This document shows positions 16,004 through 30,462 of a stretch of DNA of 41,997 nucleotides, piece after piece. Origin of the DNA: Alphaproteobacteria bacterium (GTDB taxonomy: Bacteria; Pseudomonadota; Alphaproteobacteria; Rhizobiales; Beijerinckiaceae); assembly GCA_016869435.1 (NCBI GenBank), contig VGEB01000015.1, positions 1 through 41,997 of the forward strand. Reading direction: 5' to 3'. Position 1 is the first letter of the stretch. The number at the start of each line of letters is the position of its first letter. Under the pieces are notes generated by a model. That model ran no database searches and was not told where the DNA came from. It worked only from the letters and a program-made list of their open reading frames with translations. Position numbers and translations under genes: made by a program.

Positions 16004-16020
16004 TCGGCCACATTGGCCGA
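16004..16020. other. Hairpin downstream of the phosphoribosyltransferase gene
   Basis: A perfect 7 bp stem TCGGCCA-CAT-TGGCCGA follows the operon end, with a smaller CGAGAG-CCAG-CTCTCG hairpin at 15970-15985. There is no clear U-tract on the plus strand, so a terminator role is uncertain. Confidence 0.35.
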
Positions 16021-16056
16021 AAAAGCTCGGCTTGGGGCTCTTTCGGGAGATCGGCC

Positions 16057-16626
16057 ATGCGCCACATAGGCGGATCAATAATTCTGGCGGCTCATCTCTT
16101 CGTGGCGGCGCCAGCTCATGCGTTCGACAGCCCGATCAATCGTGGCCCGCTGGCTGACTTCCTCAACGTCTTTCGCGAGCAGGCGATACCGAGGCAGGTC
16201 GTCTATTGGCGTCATCCGCAATTTAAGCGCGGAACGGTCGTCATCTCGACCAAGGATCGTCGGCTCTATTATGTGCTCGGCGATGGACGCGCGATCGAAT
16301 ACGGCGTCGGCGTGGGCCGAATGGGGTTCACCTGGTCCGGCGTGAAAACGGTTTCGCGCAAACGCGAGTGGCCGGACTGGAGTCCGCCGACTCAAATGCT
16401 CAAGCGCCGACCGGACCTGCCGCGCCACATGGCCGGCGGCATGGAAAATCCGCTTGGCGCGCGTGCGCTTTATCTTGGTTCAAGCCAATACCGCATTCAC
16501 GGCTCAAACGAGCCAGACACGATCGGCGCCGCCGTATCGTCGGGTTGCATCCGCATGACCAACAAGGACGTCGTCGATCTCTACAGCCGCGTGAAGGTGG
16601 GCACGACAGTCGTCGTGCTCAATTAA
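16057..16626 (+). CDS. L,D-transpeptidase (YkuD domain), secreted
   Basis: This 189-residue protein has a signal peptide (residues 1-22, cleaving after APAHA) and a YkuD/ErfK catalytic domain (about 58-188). The active site is intact: H148 in YRIHGSNEP and nucleophile C164 in SSGCIRM. It should act in the periplasm, forming 3-3 peptidoglycan crosslinks or attaching proteins to peptidoglycan. A GGGAG ribosome-binding site supports the ATG at 16057 over a longer frame that would overlap the previous gene. Its last 8 bp overlap the convergent yidD. Confidence 0.93.
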   Translation: MRHIGGSIILAAHLFVAAPAHAFDSPINRGPLADFLNVFREQAIPRQVVYWRHPQFKRGTVVISTKDRRLYYVLGDGRAIEYGVGVGRMGFTWSGVKTVSRKREWPDWSPPTQMLKRRPDLPRHMAGGMENPLGARALYLGSSQYRIHGSNEPDTIGAAVSSGCIRMTNKDVVDLYSRVKVGTTVVVLN

Positions 16627-16978
16627 GGCGAGTCGGTATCTGGTCGTCCTCGCTCTCGATTGACTCGCAGACCGGGCGCATGCGCCAGACTCCGTAGCGC
16701 CACGGCATGAGCGGATTGGCGTCGGCGCGCAGCGTTTCTGGCACTGGATCGAATCCCGCGCCGCCGCCGGGGCGGCAGCGGCAGACGCGCGCCAGGCCCA
16801 TCCAGCCGCCCGCCCAAAGGCCATGTTTGGCGATCGCCTCGTCGGCGTATTCCGAGCAGGTCGGCGCATAGCGGCAGAAGCGCCCGGCGATCATCGAGAA
16901 GGTGACGCGATAGAAAAGGATGAGCGCGCGCGCCGCGCGGGCGGGAAGGGATGGCGCCCTATCAGTCGGTTCAAACAC
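16619..16978 (-). CDS. yidD: Membrane protein insertion efficiency factor YidD
   Basis: This 119-residue protein shows the YidD core (about 15-85) with the Cys-rich signature RFCRYAPTCSEYADEAI and an amphipathic N-terminal helix that binds the inner membrane. It assists YidC/Sec insertion. It has a longer C-terminal tail (to QIPTRLN) than the shortest homologues. It stands alone here: rnpA, rpmH and yidC are not adjacent, which is common in alphaproteobacteria. It converges on the L,D-transpeptidase gene. Confidence 0.93.
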   Translation of the reverse strand: MFEPTDRAPSLPARAARALILFYRVTFSMIAGRFCRYAPTCSEYADEAIAKHGLWAGGWMGLARVCRCRPGGGAGFDPVPETLRADANPLMPWRYGVWRMRPVCESIESEDDQIPTRLN

Positions 16979-17165
16979 ATGCCTAACATATACCTTCGAC
17001 GCGCAGCCTACAAAGCGGAGCTAATCAGATCTCTTGACAGGAAATCATATCAACGCGATCTCGCTAAACATTCGCGTGCGGCGCACCAAGTTTTTTTTTC
17101 CTTGTCCGCTGCGGGCGGCGTGCTAGTCTAATTACCGACTGATTATTTGTTTTCGGATTTTCTCG

Positions 17166-18412
17166 ATGTTGGACGAAAGTAATTCCCCGGTCAGCGCCTC
17201 GGATGTCGTAGATAAAGCGGACCGCTTTGAATGGTCCGGAGGAAAGCTCGAACCAGGCATTGCGCTGGCGCTTTCCGGCGGCGGCTATCGCGCGATGCTG
17301 TTTCATGCCGGCGCGCTGATGCGTTTCAATGAGTTCGGTCTGCTGTCGAAAACGGCGCGCATTTCGAGCGTATCTGGGGGCTCGATCACTGCAGGAGTCC
17401 TTGCCCATCGATGGTCATCGCTCGGCGCGCCGGACGCGAACGGCGTCTACGCGAATTTCAAACAGCTTGTCGTCGACCCACTCTTTGCGTTTTCGAAACA
17501 GAACATCGATCTTATCGACGCGATTTGGGGTCGGCTGCCGTTTCGTTCGCCAGCGAATGAGGTTGCGCGCAGCTACGACAAATTTTTGTTTGGCTGCGCG
17601 ACGCTTCAGAGTCTCCCCGATACGCCGCGCTTCGTTTTTTGCGCCAGCAATCTGCAGACCGGCGTGCTGTGGCGTTTCTCCAAACTATACGCCGGCGACT
17701 ATCTAGTCGGCCGCATCGATGATCCCGCGTTTCGCCTCGCGGAGGCGGTGGCTGCGTCCTCGGCCTTTCCTCCAGTTCTATCGCCGCTCGAACTAACTCC
17801 CGGCGTTGAAGCCTTCCAAGACTGGCCGCGAAAACCAGGCGAATCCCCGCTGCCGGACATGTCCGCTTACAGGCGGCGTGTTTTGCTGGCAGACGGCGGG
17901 GCTTACGACAATCACGGGCTGGAGCCTATCGTTAAGCGCTACATGACGCTTTTCGTCAGTGACGGCGGCGCGCCCTTCGTTCGTATGGAGGATATAAACA
18001 CCGGCGAGATCAGCCAGCTTCGGCGTGTCTTCGATCTGACCGACAATCAAGTGCGCGCTCTGCGCAGGCGCGACCTCATCGCCCGCTTTGTCGACGGGCG
18101 CAACAAACTGATGAGCGGCGCCCTGAAAATCGATGGAATGGACGCTACTGCGCGTTTCGGGACTTATTGGGGAATCGACGGCGGCGTCACGGCCGGCCCC
18201 CGCCCGACGCGCTGCCGTATGACGTGGCGCAGACCGAACATCTCGCCGGACTGTCAACTCGGCTTGCCGATCTCGGCGACCACGCGTCCCGTCAGCTCGT
18301 TAACTGGGGCTACGCGATCTGCGACAGAAACATTCGCACGCATTACGTCGGCCCGCTGCCGCAGCCCGGCGCCGCGCCGACCTGGCCTTTCCCCGAGGCG
18401 CCGCTCGGCTGA
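17166..18412 (+). pseudogene. Patatin-like phospholipase, -1 frameshift near 3' end
   Basis: The first frame encodes a cytosolic patatin-like lipase with the oxyanion loop LSGGGYRAMLFHAGAL (37-52), nucleophile S73 in SVSGGSI and the catalytic Asp in LLADGGAYDN (D243), so the whole dyad is present. Around 18193-18203 the good coding signal moves to another frame: the original frame continues into an Arg/Pro-rich tail to 18446. The -1 frame reads PPPDALPYDVAQTEHLAGL and ends DLGDHASRQLVNWGYAICD and so on, stopping at 18412, a typical C terminus for this family. One missing C in the CCCCC run would explain it, so an assembly or sequencing error is likely; a true mutation or programmed slip is possible. 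The restored product would be about 415 residues. It heads a three-gene unit. Confidence 0.82.
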
Positions 18413-18447
18413 AAAGCGCCGCCAATGTTCTTTTGTGAGATTGTGAG

Positions 18448-20367
18448 ATGTCCGAGAAGTCAACCGACAAACCTTCACCCTATCCGAAACCGACGCGCCG
18501 ATATTTGCGCGGCTACGCTTTCGATCCCAGTCTCGTCACACAGTTGGAGAACGCGCCCGTTAGCGTCCTCATTTACAAGATCAAGTGGGAAGAGGCTCTC
18601 AGCGCCGGACCCTGTGGCGAATATCTTGAAGTGATCGACGTCGATCCCGCAAGCAATGCCTATTACGATCCGGTCAACCTCAACCACGCCGACATCCTCG
18701 CCCAGAACGGTCTGGCGCCTTCGGAAGGCAATCCGCAGTTCCATCAGCAGATGGTCTATGCGGTCGCGATGACGACGATTGATCGCTTCGAGCGCGCGCT
18801 GGGACGCAGAGCGTTCTGGGCCGATAACGACAATGCTGTCGCAAAAAAGCCTGAAGAAAACGGCTTCGTCGAGAAGCTGCGCATCTATCCGCATGCGCTG
18901 CGTATGGCCAATGCGTATTACAGTCGCGAAAAAATGGCCTTGCTGTTCGGATATTTCCCCGGAACTGCCGATCGCTCGGCGGGCGTCTATCCTGAAGGCC
19001 TTGTCTTCACATGCCTCTCGCATGACATCATCGCGCACGAGACGACCCACGCGCTGCTTGACGGATTTCACCCCTATCTGCTGACGCCGGACAGCAGAAA
19101 CCGCGAAGCGCTCGCCTTTCACGAGGCGTTCGCGGATATCGTGGCTCTTTTCCAGCATTTCAGTTTTCCGGAAGTGCTCGAGCATCAGATCGCGCATACG
19201 CGTGGCGATCTGAGCAGCGAAAATCTCCTCGGCCAGCTCGCAACGCAGTTCGGACATGCGCGCGGCATGCGAGGCGCACTACGCGACGCCATAGGCTACT
19301 ACGACCAAAAGAAGCAGAGATGGGTCAAGCGGGAGCCGGATCCGCTCGCGGTGATCTCGACCAAGGAAGTTCATGCGCTCGGCGCAATTCTTGTCGCGGC
19401 TGTTTTTGATGCATTCCTGTCGATCTATCGTAACCGTTCGCTAGACCTGATGCGGCTCGCGAGCAACGGCACTGGAATGCTCGCCCCCGGCGCGCTCCAC
19501 CCCGATCTTGTTCGACGCCTTGCGGAAGAAGCAGCGCGGTCCTCATCGCATGTATTGAACATGTGCATCCGCGCCCTCGACTATTGTCCGCCGCTGGACT
19601 TACGCTTCGGCGAATTTTTGCGCGCGCTGATCACGGCCGATCTCGATCTGATGCCCGAAGACGAGTTGAAATATCGCGTCGCCTTCATCGAGGCTTTTCG
19701 GCGCAGGGGCATCTATCCGTCGGACGTACGCACACTTTCTGAAGACAGTCTGCGCTGGGGCACCCCGGATGAGGATCCGGTCATGACAACTAACTCGACG
19801 GCTCGAAAGCGGATCAAAGCCACGCTGAAGAAGTTTGCGGAAGAAAATGATGTGCGCAGTCGGATAGACAAGTTGCGCCATCTTCAGGAGCGAAAGAAAG
19901 TTTGGCTTGAGACGCGGCGGATTGAGGAAGAGCTGAGTGGGGCGCTCTCTGATTTAATCCAACCGGATACCCAGTTGCAGAAGCTTCTTGGTCTCACGAT
20001 CGCCCCCCCGAAAGACCTTACGCTGATTGATCCCACCAAGCCATTTCGTGTCAACGGGCTTCGTGTTGCGAGACGGCTGCGGGATGACGGCCGCGCCGTC
20101 AATCATGTATTTTTCACGCTGCTTCAGAAAGCTGTCTGGAAAATGCCAGACTCGGGCGATTCGCGAGAGCAGATTTTACGGGCTGGCTCCATGGTCGTGT
20201 GGGACCTCGAAGCCTCCGAAATTACCTATGTGATCCGAAAAGGTCTGACGCATCAACAGCAGGTCAGAGAGGCTCAACTGGACGAGGATGATGCCATGTC
20301 CCTGGCAGACACTTATTTCGGCGCGCAGAAAGAACTCTTCGCGCAGCTGCACCACAGCGGCGCATAA
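18448..20367 (+). CDS. Cytosolic gluzincin-type zinc metallopeptidase with long C-terminal region
   Basis: This 639-residue protein contains HETTH (197-201) in the context CLSHDIIAHETTHALLDG, followed by HEAFADIVALF (225-235), where E226 and D230 form the third-ligand ExxxD motif of thermolysin-like gluzincins. It lacks a signal peptide, so it should act in the cytosol, unlike secreted thermolysins. The region after about residue 400 is rich in charged helix (about 440-500) and ends in a beta-like segment (about 530-610) that I do not recognise; it may recognise a target. It starts 35 bp after the patatin gene and ends 11 bp before the MBL gene, so the three should be co-expressed. A peptidase that cuts a cell protein on a trigger is one reading (inference). 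Confidence 0.85.
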   Translation: MSEKSTDKPSPYPKPTRRYLRGYAFDPSLVTQLENAPVSVLIYKIKWEEALSAGPCGEYLEVIDVDPASNAYYDPVNLNHADILAQNGLAPSEGNPQFHQQMVYAVAMTTIDRFERALGRRAFWADNDNAVAKKPEENGFVEKLRIYPHALRMANAYYSREKMALLFGYFPGTADRSAGVYPEGLVFTCLSHDIIAHETTHALLDGFHPYLLTPDSRNREALAFHEAFADIVALFQHFSFPEVLEHQIAHTRGDLSSENLLGQLATQFGHARGMRGALRDAIGYYDQKKQRWVKREPDPLAVISTKEVHALGAILVAAVFDAFLSIYRNRSLDLMRLASNGTGMLAPGALHPDLVRRLAEEAARSSSHVLNMCIRALDYCPPLDLRFGEFLRALITADLDLMPEDELKYRVAFIEAFRRRGIYPSDVRTLSEDSLRWGTPDEDPVMTTNSTARKRIKATLKKFAEENDVRSRIDKLRHLQERKKVWLETRRIEEELSGALSDLIQPDTQLQKLLGLTIAPPKDLTLIDPTKPFRVNGLRVARRLRDDGRAVNHVFFTLLQKAVWKMPDSGDSREQILRAGSMVVWDLEASEITYVIRKGLTHQQQVREAQLDEDDAMSLADTYFGAQKELFAQLHHSGA

Positions 20368-20378
20368 GGCGAAAGACC

Positions 20379-21794
20379 ATGGCGAGACCAGCAAGAAAAA
20401 GCCGCTCATCCAACGGCAGGATGTCCGCTTCTTCCGATTTCCGCATGCGCGTTCGCATGTATCGTCACGGCCTCGGCGACTGCTTTCTGCTGACCTTCCC
20501 GCGGGCAGGTCAGGCGCCTTTTCAGATTCTCATCGATTGCGGCGCACTGCACCGGAACGCTGCTGAGATGACGGCGCTGGTCGAAGAAATCCGCGACACA
20601 ATCAAACGCGAAAACGGCAGCGAAAACGCGCGTCTCGATGTGGTTGTCGGCACGCATGAGCACAAGGACCATTTGAGCGGCTTCAATCAGGCGCGCGATA
20701 TTTTTGAGAATGAATTCGACTTCGGCGAGGTGTGGCTCGCCTGGACAGAAGATCTTTCGCAAAAGGAAATAATGGCGATCAAGAAGGCGCGGCGGAAGGC
20801 CGCAGAAAAGATTCGGGAAGTTATGCGATTGAATGCCAATCTGGCGGCATCGTTGGATGATGTCTCCTCGCTGATGGCGTTCTCTGCCGATGACGACGAT
20901 GGTGTTGGAACCCAAAAAGTCTCTGACGCCCTGGAATATCTCAAAGAGCGAGGCCGCAGGCGCGGGAGCAAGCTACGATTCCTTAAGCCAGGCGAAGAGC
21001 CTCGCGCGCTCAAGGACGTCGATGATGTCAGGGTTTTTGTGCTCGGTCCGCCGCTTGATCCGATTTTGCTCAAATCGAGCGAAGTGACGGAAGCAATGAA
21101 ACGTGACGGCACGATCTATCACCTTGCGTCGTCCGGGCTTTCCGGCGTCGAGGCGCTGGCGGCCGCAGCCCGCGCGCCGGATGACCCCCTCGCGTTGCAA
21201 GCGCAGCCTTTTTCCTCGGCCGTGAGCAAGAAGAATTTCAAGAAGGCTCCAAATTACGAAAAAGAACCATGGCGACGCATCGACGGCGATTGGATGAGCG
21301 CATTCGGTCAGCTCGCGCTCGATCTCGATAACGACACGAACAACAGCAGCCTCGTGCTGGCTTTCGAGTTTGAGAGCACCGGCGAGGTGCTGCTGTTCGC
21401 GGCGGACGCTCAGGTCGGAAGCTGGCTTTCATGGCGAAAGCTCAACCTAAAGGACGGGCGCAAGGAGATGCCGGCGCTGGAGCTCCTGGGGCGCACCGTA
21501 TTTTACAAGGTCGGACACCACTGCAGCCACAATGCGACGCTTCGAAACAATGGTCTCGAGCTGATGCAGGATGATCGCCTTGTCGCCTTCATTCCGCTGG
21601 ACGTAGAAACCGCGAGAAAGCAGGGAACCAAAGGTTGGGAGATGCCGGCGAAGCCCTTGTTAAAGGCCTTGAAGAAGCACACCGGCGACAAAGTGGTGAT
21701 TTCGGACGCCAGCGCGAAGAACCCAGTGTCCGCGGAGGCGCACAAAGCAGGCGTAGTCGCAACGGATACCTACATCGACTACGTCCTTCGCTGA
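20379..21794 (+). CDS. Metallo-beta-lactamase-fold hydrolase (ComEC-like)
   Basis: This 471-residue protein has an MBL fold resembling the ComEC/Rec2 C-terminal domain. Visible elements are the opening YRHGLGDCFLLTF with LIDCG (D53), the metal motif THEHKDHLSGF (HxHxDH at 93-98) and a late FAADAQVGSW and VGHHCSHNA that supply further ligands. A charged helical insert of roughly 100 residues lies between the metal motif and the second half. It has no signal peptide or membrane segment, so it is not a DNA-uptake channel; a nuclease or phosphodiesterase activity is plausible. The ATG at 20379 gives the longest form; ATGs at 20421 and 20445 are possible. It is last in the cassette. Confidence 0.85.
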   Translation: MARPARKSRSSNGRMSASSDFRMRVRMYRHGLGDCFLLTFPRAGQAPFQILIDCGALHRNAAEMTALVEEIRDTIKRENGSENARLDVVVGTHEHKDHLSGFNQARDIFENEFDFGEVWLAWTEDLSQKEIMAIKKARRKAAEKIREVMRLNANLAASLDDVSSLMAFSADDDDGVGTQKVSDALEYLKERGRRRGSKLRFLKPGEEPRALKDVDDVRVFVLGPPLDPILLKSSEVTEAMKRDGTIYHLASSGLSGVEALAAAARAPDDPLALQAQPFSSAVSKKNFKKAPNYEKEPWRRIDGDWMSAFGQLALDLDNDTNNSSLVLAFEFESTGEVLLFAADAQVGSWLSWRKLNLKDGRKEMPALELLGRTVFYKVGHHCSHNATLRNNGLELMQDDRLVAFIPLDVETARKQGTKGWEMPAKPLLKALKKHTGDKVVISDASAKNPVSAEAHKAGVVATDTYIDYVLR

Positions 21795-21809
21795 CGATTC
21801 AAAACAATA

Positions 21810-21831
21810 GGCCGCCCCTTTCGGGGCGGCC
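21810..21831. terminator. Bidirectional intrinsic terminator
   Basis: A perfect 9 bp GC stem (GGCCGCCCC / GGGGCGGCC) with a TTTC loop lies between the convergent MBL gene and rpoC. On the minus strand it is followed by TATTGTTTT, a fair U-rich tract for ending the rplJ-rpoC transcript; on the plus strand by TTGTCGATTTT. Confidence 0.88.
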
Positions 21832-21859
21832 TTGTCGATTTTCAGCGTCCAATGCGATT

Positions 21860-26035
<4,176 letters not shown>

Positions 26036-26109
26036 GGTCTTCTCCTGGACCGGGATGGAAACGCGCCTTGCGTCGTCCGCCGGTCGAAAATCTTCTTGGC
26101 GCGCCCCTT

Positions 26110-26125
26110 CTCCCGCAAACGGGAG
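26110..26125. other. Small hairpin in the rpoB-rpoC spacer
   Basis: CTCCCG-CAAA-CGGGAG forms a perfect 6 bp stem within the 104 bp spacer. It has no U-tract, so it is more likely a short dispersed repeat or an RNA-processing element than a terminator. Confidence 0.4.
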
Positions 26126-26139
26126 AGGGAATCGCGAAC

Positions 26140-29100
26140 TTACTCCGCCGCTTCGGCCGCCGTCGGCGGCGCTTCCTCTTCCGGCTCCGCGTTGGTCAGT
26201 TCGACATTGAGCGCCAGCGAACGCATTTCCTTGATGAGCACGTTGAAGCTCTCCGGAATGCCCGACTCGAAGGTGTCGTCGCCGCGCACGATCGACTCAT
26301 AGACCTTGGTGCGGCCGGCGACGTCGTCCGACTTCACGGTCAGCATTTCCTGTAGCGTGTAGGCGGCGCCGTAGGCTTCAAGCGCCCAGACCTCCATTTC
26401 GCCGAAACGCTGGCCGCCGAACTGTGCCTTGCCGCCCAGCGGCTGCTGGGTGACGAGCGAGTAGGGGCCGATCGAGCGCGCGTGGATCTTGTCGTCGACG
26501 AGGTGATGCAGCTTCAGCATGTAAATGTAGCCGACAGTCACCTTGCGGTCGAAGGTCTCGCCGGTGCGTCCGTCGAAGAGCGTCACTTGGCCGGACGAAG
26601 ACAATCCCGCCTTCTCCAGCAGGTCGACGATGTCCTTCTCATGCGCGCCGTCAAAGACCGGCGTCGCGATCGGCACGCCGCGCTTCAGATCCTTGCCGAC
26701 TTCGACGAGGCTCGGCTCGTCAAGCGCGGCAAGCTCCCGATCGTCGCCGTAGATCTCGGTCAGCGTCTTGCGCAGAGGCTTGATGTCCTTGCTGCGATAA
26801 TAGGCGTCGACCGCCTGGGCGACTTGTTTGCCGAGGCCCGCGCAGGCCCAGCCGAGATGCGTCTCCAGAATCTGTCCGACGTTCATGCGGCTCGGCACGC
26901 CAAGCGGATTGAGCACGATGTCCACCGGCGTGCCGTCCTCGAGGAAGGGCATGTCTTCCTGCGGCACGATGCGCGAGACCACGCCCTTGTTGCCGTGACG
27001 GCCGGCCATCTTGTCGCCGGGCTGAATTTTGCGCTTCACCGCGACGAAGACCTTGACCATCTTCATCACGCCGGGCGGCAGTTCGTCGCCGCGCTGCAAT
27101 TTCTCGACCTTGTCGAGGAAGCGGTTTTCCAGCCCCTTCTTCGACTCGTCATATTGTTTGCGCACGGCTTCGATTGACGCCATCAGCGCGTCGTCTTCGA
27201 CGACGAAGGTCCACCACTGCGAGCGGGGATACTCGTCGAGGATCGCCTGGGTCAGCTTCTCGCCCTTCTTGAAGGACTTCGGGCCGGCGACGGCGGTCTT
27301 GCCGATCAGCGTCTCGGCGAGGCGCGCATAGACGTTGCGGTCGAGGATGGCGAGTTCGTCGTCGCGGTCCTTGGCGAGACGCTCGATCTCCTCGCGCTCG
27401 ATCGCCTGGGCGCGCTCGTCCTTCTCGACGCCGTGGCGGTTGAAGACGCGCACTTCGACGATGGTGCCCTGAACGCCCGGCGGCACGCGCAGCGACGTAT
27501 CGCGCACATCCGAAGCTTTTTCGCCGAAAATGGCGCGCAGAAGTTTCTCTTCCGGCGTCATCGGGCTTTCGCCCTTGGGCGTGATCTTGCCGACGAGAAT
27601 GTCGCCCGCCTGCACCTCGGCGCCGATATAGACGATGCCCGCCTCGTCGAGATTCTTCAGCGTCTCTTCGGAGACGTTGGGAATATCGCGCGTGATCTCT
27701 TCCGGACCGAGCTTGGTGTCGCGCGCCATCACCTCGAATTCGTCGATGTGAATCGAGGTGAACACGTCGTCCTTGACGATGCGTTCGTTGAGGAGGATCG
27801 AGTCCTCGAAGTTGTATCCGTTCCACGGCATGAAGGCGACGAGCACATTGCGTCCGAGCGCCAGATCGCCGAGGTCCGTCGACGGGCCGTCGGCGATGAT
27901 GTCGCCCCTTTGCACCAGATCGCCGACGCGAACGAGCGGCTTCTGGTTGATGCAGGTCGACTGGTTCGAGCGCTGGAACTTCATCAGCCGATAGATGTCG
28001 ACGCCGGGCTTGCCCGGATCGAGCTCCTCGGTCGCGCGGACGACGATACGGGTCGCGTCGATCTGGTCGACCACGCCGGTACGGCGCGCCGAGATCGCGG
28101 CGCCCGAGTCGCGCGCGACGATCGGCTCCATGCCGGTGCCGACGAGCGGCGCGTCGGCCTTGACCAGCGGCACCGCCTGACGCTGCATGTTCGAGCCCAT
28201 CAGCGCGCGGTTGGCGTCGTCGTTCTCAAGGAACGGGATCAGCGCCGCGGCCACCGAGACGAGCTGCTTGGGCGACACGTCCATCGCGTCGACCTTCTCG
28301 CGCGGCACGAGCATCACGTCGCCGGCGTGACGGCAGAGCACGAGGTCTTCCGTCAGATTGCCGTCCTTGTCGACAGGCGCGTTTGCCTGAGCGACGTGAT
28401 ATTTCGCCTCTTCCATCGCCGACAAATACGCGACTTCGCCCGTCACCTTGCTGTCGCGCACGCGGCGGTAAGGCGCTTCGATGAAGCCGTATTTATTGAC
28501 GCGCGCGAAGGTCGCAAGCGAATTGATCAGTCCGATGTTGGGACCTTCCGGAGTCTCGATCGGGCAGATGCGGCCGTAATGCGTCGGGTGCACGTCGCGC
28601 ACTTCGAAGCCCGCCCTTTCGCGGGTAAGTCCGCCCGGACCAAGCGCCGAGAGACGTCGCTTATGCGTGATCTCCGACAGCGGATTGGTCTGGTCCATGA
28701 ACTGCGAGAGCTGCGACGAGCCGAAGAACTCGCGGACCGCCGCCGCCGCCGGCTTGGCGTTGATCAGGTCCTGCGGCATGACCGTGTCGATATCGACTGA
28801 CGACATGCGCTCCTTGATGGCGCGCTCCATGCGCAGCAGACCGAGGCGATACTGATTTTCCATCAGCTCGCCGACCGAACGCACGCGGCGGTTGCCGAGG
28901 TGGTCGATGTCGTCAATTTCGCCGCGGCCGTCGCGCAGGTCGACGAGCGCCCGCACCACCGCGACGATATCCTCGCGGCGCAGCGTGCGCGTCGTGTCCG
29001 GCGCGTCGAGATCGAGACGCATGTTCATCTTGACGCGGCCGACGGCCGAGAGATCGTAACGCTCCGGATCGAAGAACAGCGAATGGAACATGGCTTCGGC

Positions 29101-30276
29101 CGTGTCCATCGTCGGCGGTTCGCCCGGACGCATGACGCGATAGATGTCGAACAGCGCTTCTTCGCGACTGGAATTCTTGTCGACCGCGAGCGTATTCCGG
29201 ATGTAAGGGCCGACATTGATGTGGTCGATGTCGAGCACCGGCAGTTCGTCGAAGCCTTTTTCGATCAGCGACGGCAGCGTCTTGGCGGTGATTTCGTCGC
29301 CGGCTTCGGCGAAGATCTCGCCGGTGGCGGGATCGAAGAGGTCCTGCGCGAGATATTGTCCGTAGAGCTCCTCAGGCGAGACGCGGATCGCCTTGACGCC
29401 TTTTTCGGCGAGCTGACGGGCGGCGCGCACGGCGAGCTTCTTGCCGGCTTCGAGAATGACCTGGCCGGTGTCGGCGTCGATCATGTCGGCGACGGCCTTC
29501 ACGCCCTTGATGCGCTCGGCGTCGAACGGCATGCGCCAGTTCTCGCCGTCCTGCGTGTAGAGGATCGTCTTGTAGAAGGTCGACAGAATCGTTTCGCCGT
29601 CGAGGCCGAGCGCAAACAGAAGCGACGTCACCGGAATTTTGCGGCGACGGTCGATGCGCGCATAGACGATGTCCTTGGCGTCGAATTCGATGTCGAGCCA
29701 CGACCCGCGATAGGGAATGATTCGGGCGGCGAACAGCAGCTTGCCCGAAGAATGGCTCTTGCCCTTATCGTGGTCGAAGAACACGCCCGGCGAGCGATGC
29801 ATCTGCGAGACGATGACGCGTTCGGTGCCGTTGACGATAAAGGTGCCGTTCGACGTCATGAAGGGCATGTCGCCCATGTAGACGTCCTGCTCCTTGATGT
29901 CCTTGACCGACTTCGCCTGCGTGTCGGGATCGACATCGAACACGATGAGCCGCAGAGTCACTTTGAGCGGCGCGGCGTAGGTCATGCCGCGCTGGCGGCA
30001 TTCGTCGACGTCATATTTGGGCGCTTCGAATTCGTAGCGCACGAATTCGAGCAGGGAGACCTGCGAAAAGTCGGAGATCGGAAAGACGGACTTGAAGACG
30101 GCCTGCAGCCCCTCGTCGGGACGGCCGCCCTTCGGCTCGTCGACAAGAAGGAACTGATCGTAGGAGGCCTTCTGGACCTCGATCAGATTGGGCATTTCCG
30201 CGGCTTCGCGAATATGTCCGAAGAATTTGCGGATGCGCTTGCGACCGGTGAACTTTCTCGCCGACGTCTGAGCCAT
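26140..30276 (-). CDS. rpoB: RNA polymerase subunit beta
   Basis: This is the full-length beta subunit, 1378 residues, beginning [19 protein letters not shown] as in other Hyphomicrobiales. The rifampicin region reads [20 protein letters not shown] followed by [11 protein letters not shown], with Asp, His and Ser at the positions of E. coli 516, 526 and 531, so the sequence looks rifampicin-sensitive. The late motifs [12 protein letters not shown] and [24 protein letters not shown] are intact. The gene lies 186 bp downstream of rplL; that spacer carries two hairpins. Confidence 0.99.
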   Translation of the reverse strand: MAQTSARKFTGRKRIRKFFGHIREAAEMPNLIEVQKASYDQFLLVDEPKGGRPDEGLQAVFKSVFPISDFSQVSLLEFVRYEFEAPKYDVDECRQRGMTYAAPLKVTLRLIVFDVDPDTQAKSVKDIKEQDVYMGDMPFMTSNGTFIVNGTERVIVSQMHRSPGVFFDHDKGKSHSSGKLLFAARIIPYRGSWLDIEFDAKDIVYARIDRRRKIPVTSLLFALGLDGETILSTFYKTILYTQDGENWRMPFDAERIKGVKAVADMIDADTGQVILEAGKKLAVRAARQLAEKGVKAIRVSPEELYGQYLAQDLFDPATGEIFAEAGDEITAKTLPSLIEKGFDELPVLDIDHINVGPYIRNTLAVDKNSSREEALFDIYRVMRPGEPPTMDTAEAMFHSLFFDPERYDLSAVGRVKMNMRLDLDAPDTTRTLRREDIVAVVRALVDLRDGRGEIDDIDHLGNRRVRSVGELMENQYRLGLLRMERAIKERMSSVDIDTVMPQDLINAKPAAAAVREFFGSSQLSQFMDQTNPLSEITHKRRLSALGPGGLTRERAGFEVRDVHPTHYGRICPIETPEGPNIGLINSLATFARVNKYGFIEAPYRRVRDSKVTGEVAYLSAMEEAKYHVAQANAPVDKDGNLTEDLVLCRHAGDVMLVPREKVDAMDVSPKQLVSVAAALIPFLENDDANRALMGSNMQRQAVPLVKADAPLVGTGMEPIVARDSGAAISARRTGVVDQIDATRIVVRATEELDPGKPGVDIYRLMKFQRSNQSTCINQKPLVRVGDLVQRGDIIADGPSTDLGDLALGRNVLVAFMPWNGYNFEDSILLNERIVKDDVFTSIHIDEFEVMARDTKLGPEEITRDIPNVSEETLKNLDEAGIVYIGAEVQAGDILVGKITPKGESPMTPEEKLLRAIFGEKASDVRDTSLRVPPGVQGTIVEVRVFNRHGVEKDERAQAIEREEIERLAKDRDDELAILDRNVYARLAETLIGKTAVAGPKSFKKGEKLTQAILDEYPRSQWWTFVVEDDALMASIEAVRKQYDESKKGLENRFLDKVEKLQRGDELPPGVMKMVKVFVAVKRKIQPGDKMAGRHGNKGVVSRIVPQEDMPFLEDGTPVDIVLNPLGVPSRMNVGQILETHLGWACAGLGKQVAQAVDAYYRSKDIKPLRKTLTEIYGDDRELAALDEPSLVEVGKDLKRGVPIATPVFDGAHEKDIVDLLEKAGLSSSGQVTLFDGRTGETFDRKVTVGYIYMLKLHHLVDDKIHARSIGPYSLVTQQPLGGKAQFGGQRFGEMEVWALEAYGAAYTLQEMLTVKSDDVAGRTKVYESIVRGDDTFESGIPESFNVLIKEMRSLALNVELTNAEPEEEAPPTAAEAAE

Positions 30277-30398
30277 GTCGCCTTTCGAGCCTCTTTCTTC
30301 GTGAGGGCCGACCGTCCCGCTGCGAGAGGTCCTTTTGCCCGTCGGCGTTCTTCATCGCGGCGTAGGTCCCGCGTTCGTGAGCGCCTTCTTGTTGTTGG

Positions 30399-30457
30399 CC
30401 GCAGCCCCGGCTTGCCGGGACTGCGGCGATCGCAGCGCCGCGAAAAAACGCGGCGGC
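30399..30457 (-). promoter_or_regulatory. Two hairpins in the rplL-rpoB spacer
   Basis: In the direction of transcription the first is CGCCGCG with a T6 loop and CGCGGCG (30455-30436), shortly after the rplL stop. The second has a 12 bp stem with one G-U pair around a CAAG loop (30426-30399). Neither is followed by a U-tract. By analogy with E. coli, this spacer may hold an attenuator or RNase processing site that sets the ratio of L7/L12 to RNA polymerase (inference). Confidence 0.5.
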
Positions 30458-30462
30458 AAAAC

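Noticed and set aside
17034-17066. TTGACA as a -35 box for the three-hydrolase cassette
   Set aside because: The hexamer is perfect, but no acceptable -10 box lies 16-18 bp downstream, and it is over 100 bp from the start codon.
26140-30276. Rifampicin-resistance mutation in rpoB
   Set aside because: The positions matching E. coli 516, 526 and 531 are Asp, His and Ser, the sensitive residues.
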